Shown here: in pieces, positions 62,717 to 64,000 of the stretch
How the letters are laid out: each line of letters begins with the position of its first letter
How positions within the stretch are numbered: the stretch's first letter is position 1
DNA from: a virus
IMG/VR virus record: IMGVR_UViG_3300023175_000005
Location: 124,001-188,000 of that record
Reading direction: 5' to 3' (one strand)
DNA: 64,000 bases
Notes under the pieces: model-generated
Seen by the model: only the letters and a program-made list of their open reading frames with translations
Databases searched by the model: none
Told to the model about the DNA's origin: nothing
Program-made: the position numbers and the translations under genes

Positions 62717-63620
62717 GTATACAGGCTGGCACATTGAACTAACAAACAGATGTCCACTAGCATGTCCTGCATGTATTAGAACTATGCACGGGCCTGGTTC
62801 TAAGTCAGACATTGATACTAAATTACTTCTCAACTTTTTGCCTAATCCTGAAAAATATGATTACATATTTTTTCAAGGTAATTTGGGAGATCCTATATAT
62901 CATCCTGATTTCCACAAAATTTCAGAACATTTTTTCCCAGCAAATGAATTACAAGTTACAACAAATGGAATGCAAACAAAAGAGTTTTGGCAAAGAGTGC
63001 TAGAAACATGGCCCGAGTCTAGTATTGTTGAACTTAGTATAGACGGCCTACAAGACACTAATAGCATATACAGAGTTAACAGTAATTGGAACAAAATACA
63101 AGAACTTTTTGAACTTATAGCAACTACTAAACGCAAATGTCAGATTATATGGAAGTATATTGTTTTTGAACACAATCATCATCAAGTTGAAGAAGCAATA
63201 GCCTTAAGTAAAAAAATAGGCATGAATGAATTTAAAATTAAAAAAAGTTGGACTATACATGATGACATGTCCAATAATGGCCAAGTTAAAGACTATTATA
63301 ATCCAGAATGGTTTGATTATGTAAAAAGAGAAACACTTGACGAATTAGCACCTTTCTGTTATACTGGAGACATGCATTATATAAATTCGCAAGGTAACTA
63401 TTATCCTTGTTGTTGGATAGATAACGACATAAGTTCTGTAGGACACATATCAGAAGGTTTAGATAGTATTAAAGATAAATTTTTAAACTTTAGTAACTTA
63501 TTAATTTGGAGTAAATGTCCTAAAGTATGCAGAAAAATGTGTTGTAAAATTAGTGATAACGATAAAGAAATGATTACACCTAACAACGTTGTTGATAGAA
63601 AAATAATAGTAAATGATTGA
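62685..63620 (+). CDS. Radical SAM/SPASM-type protein
   Basis: 311 residues. Core Cys23, Cys27 and Cys30 (CPLACPAC). FFQGNLGDPIYHPDFHK sits in the GGEP position. LSIDGLQDTNSIYRVNSNW and FEHNHHQVEEAIALSKK match 35386 and 41793. SPASM-like end: APFCYTGD, YYPCCWIDN, then KCPKVCRKMCCKIS. It is the last enzyme of the array; it overlaps the PP-loop gene by 32 bases and the transporter start by 8. Substrate unknown. Confidence 0.86.
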   Translation: MNVDGPLGEFKYTGWHIELTNRCPLACPACIRTMHGPGSKSDIDTKLLLNFLPNPEKYDYIFFQGNLGDPIYHPDFHKISEHFFPANELQVTTNGMQTKEFWQRVLETWPESSIVELSIDGLQDTNSIYRVNSNWNKIQELFELIATTKRKCQIIWKYIVFEHNHHQVEEAIALSKKIGMNEFKIKKSWTIHDDMSNNGQVKDYYNPEWFDYVKRETLDELAPFCYTGDMHYINSQGNYYPCCWIDNDISSVGHISEGLDSIKDKFLNFSNLLIWSKCPKVCRKMCCKISDNDKEMITPNNVVDRKIIVND

Positions 63621-64000
63621 ATTAGGAATTTGGAGTGGTATCGGTTTACTAACTGGTCTTTTAGCCGGGTTAGTGCCAGGTGCTGGTCCATTTGTTGCTA
63701 TTGGTGTCTTATACCCGTTTTTAGCGTCAACTAGTGCGGTTAATATTATGGCGTGTTATGTTGCTATACTCATTACCACTAACTATACTAATAGTGTTAC
63801 AGCAATCTTATACGGTATACCCGGAGATGCTACTGCAATTAGCACAGCAAGATACGGACATAAAATGTTTCAAAAAGGCGCAGGCGGCCTTGCTGTAACA
63901 AGTAACGCAATTAGTAGCACCGTTGGTGTAGCATTTGCAATGTGTTTGTTTTTAGTTGCCTTGCCTAGTATTATGCATGTATTCAAATTTTATAACAGTA
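63613..64000 (+). CDS. tctA: TctA-family transporter membrane protein, 3'-truncated by the window
   Basis: 129 residues visible from ATG 63613, which overlaps the preceding stop (ATGATTGA). The N-terminus is strongly hydrophobic: GIGLLTGLLAGLVPGAGPFV, with the family's G-x-x-x-G-x-x-P-G-x-G-P loop, then a second helix and VTAILYGIPGDATAISTARY, which matches the 'ITAILLNIPGTPAAAAT.LDGY' motif of TctA. TctA is the large membrane subunit of tripartite tricarboxylate transporters, which take up citrate-like acids with a TctB subunit and a periplasmic TctC. Neither partner is in the window. In a phage it would be a host-derived metabolic gene. Confidence 0.75.
   Translation, partial: MIELGIWSGIGLLTGLLAGLVPGAGPFVAIGVLYPFLASTSAVNIMACYVAILITTNYTNSVTAILYGIPGDATAISTARYGHKMFQKGAGGLAVTSNAISSTVGVAFAMCLFLVALPSIMHVFKFYNS

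Noticed and set aside
12786-63620. Bacterial genomic island instead of phage
   Set aside because: The array is joined without a break to T4-like fibre genes and late promoters; no integrase, tRNA or bacterial housekeeping gene is seen. It cannot be fully excluded beyond the window end.
1-64000. tRNA genes, CRISPR arrays, insertion sequences
   Set aside because: No cloverleaf-like gap, regularly spaced short repeats or transposase-like gene was noticed, and intergenic space is almost absent.

Overview
The window looks like part of the genome of a marine T4-like myovirus, of the cyanophage/pelagiphage type. It is AT-rich and every supported gene lies on the + strand. The first 12.8 kb encode virion and tail-fibre proteins of the kind found in marine T4-like phages, and five intergenic gaps there carry matches to the T4 late-promoter element TATAAATA. 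No tRNA, rRNA, CRISPR array, insertion sequence, integrase or attachment site was recognised. No stretch longer than about 40 bases lacks a gene.

Region 1 (1-12789) is the structural block. It holds the 3' part of a very large multi-module virion protein, a ~200-aa baseplate/tail-type protein, and three tail-fibre paralogues that share an N-terminal attachment domain but differ in their C-termini (tail-collar domain, plain fibre, 'DLAEKY' shaft-end domain). Two further paralogous fibre-like proteins and a conserved 115-aa protein follow.

Region 2 (12786-63620) is a ~51 kb accessory array. Its genes overlap or are separated by fewer than 30 bases, many use TTG or GTG starts, and I found no convincing promoter inside it. 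I count 17 radical SAM genes: ten with an N-terminal twitch-like Cys module, four short SPASM types (one split by a frameshift), and three with a cobalamin-binding-type N-terminal domain. Interleaved with them are about eight putative Fe(II)/2-oxoglutarate or cupin-type oxygenases, two AGAT-like amidinotransferases, two PLP enzymes (one a C-terminally short DegT-type protein), three methyltransferase-like proteins and three SGNH-like proteins. The rest comprises a GDP-mannose 3,5-epimerase, a UDP-glucose/GDP-mannose dehydrogenase, two families of glycosyltransferase-like proteins, a PP-loop ATP pyrophosphatase and a peroxiredoxin fold that lacks its peroxidatic Cys.

Region 3 (63613-64000) is the 5' end of a TctA-type tripartite tricarboxylate transporter membrane gene, which runs out of the window.

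Taken together, region 2 could build and decorate an unusual glycan: the epimerase and dehydrogenase supply sugars, and amidino-, amino-, methyl-, hydroxyl- and radical-based modifications are added. It could equally modify a protein or peptide, because the enzyme mix resembles that of heavily modified RiPP pathways. Sequence alone does not decide between these. The array is the best candidate here for a previously undescribed system. Two odd proteins stand out inside it: an 854-aa protein made of five or six tandem ~100-aa repeats that look like decayed copies of its own C-terminal DGD glycosyltransferase-like domain, and a 721-aa tandem fusion of two GT10-like units.
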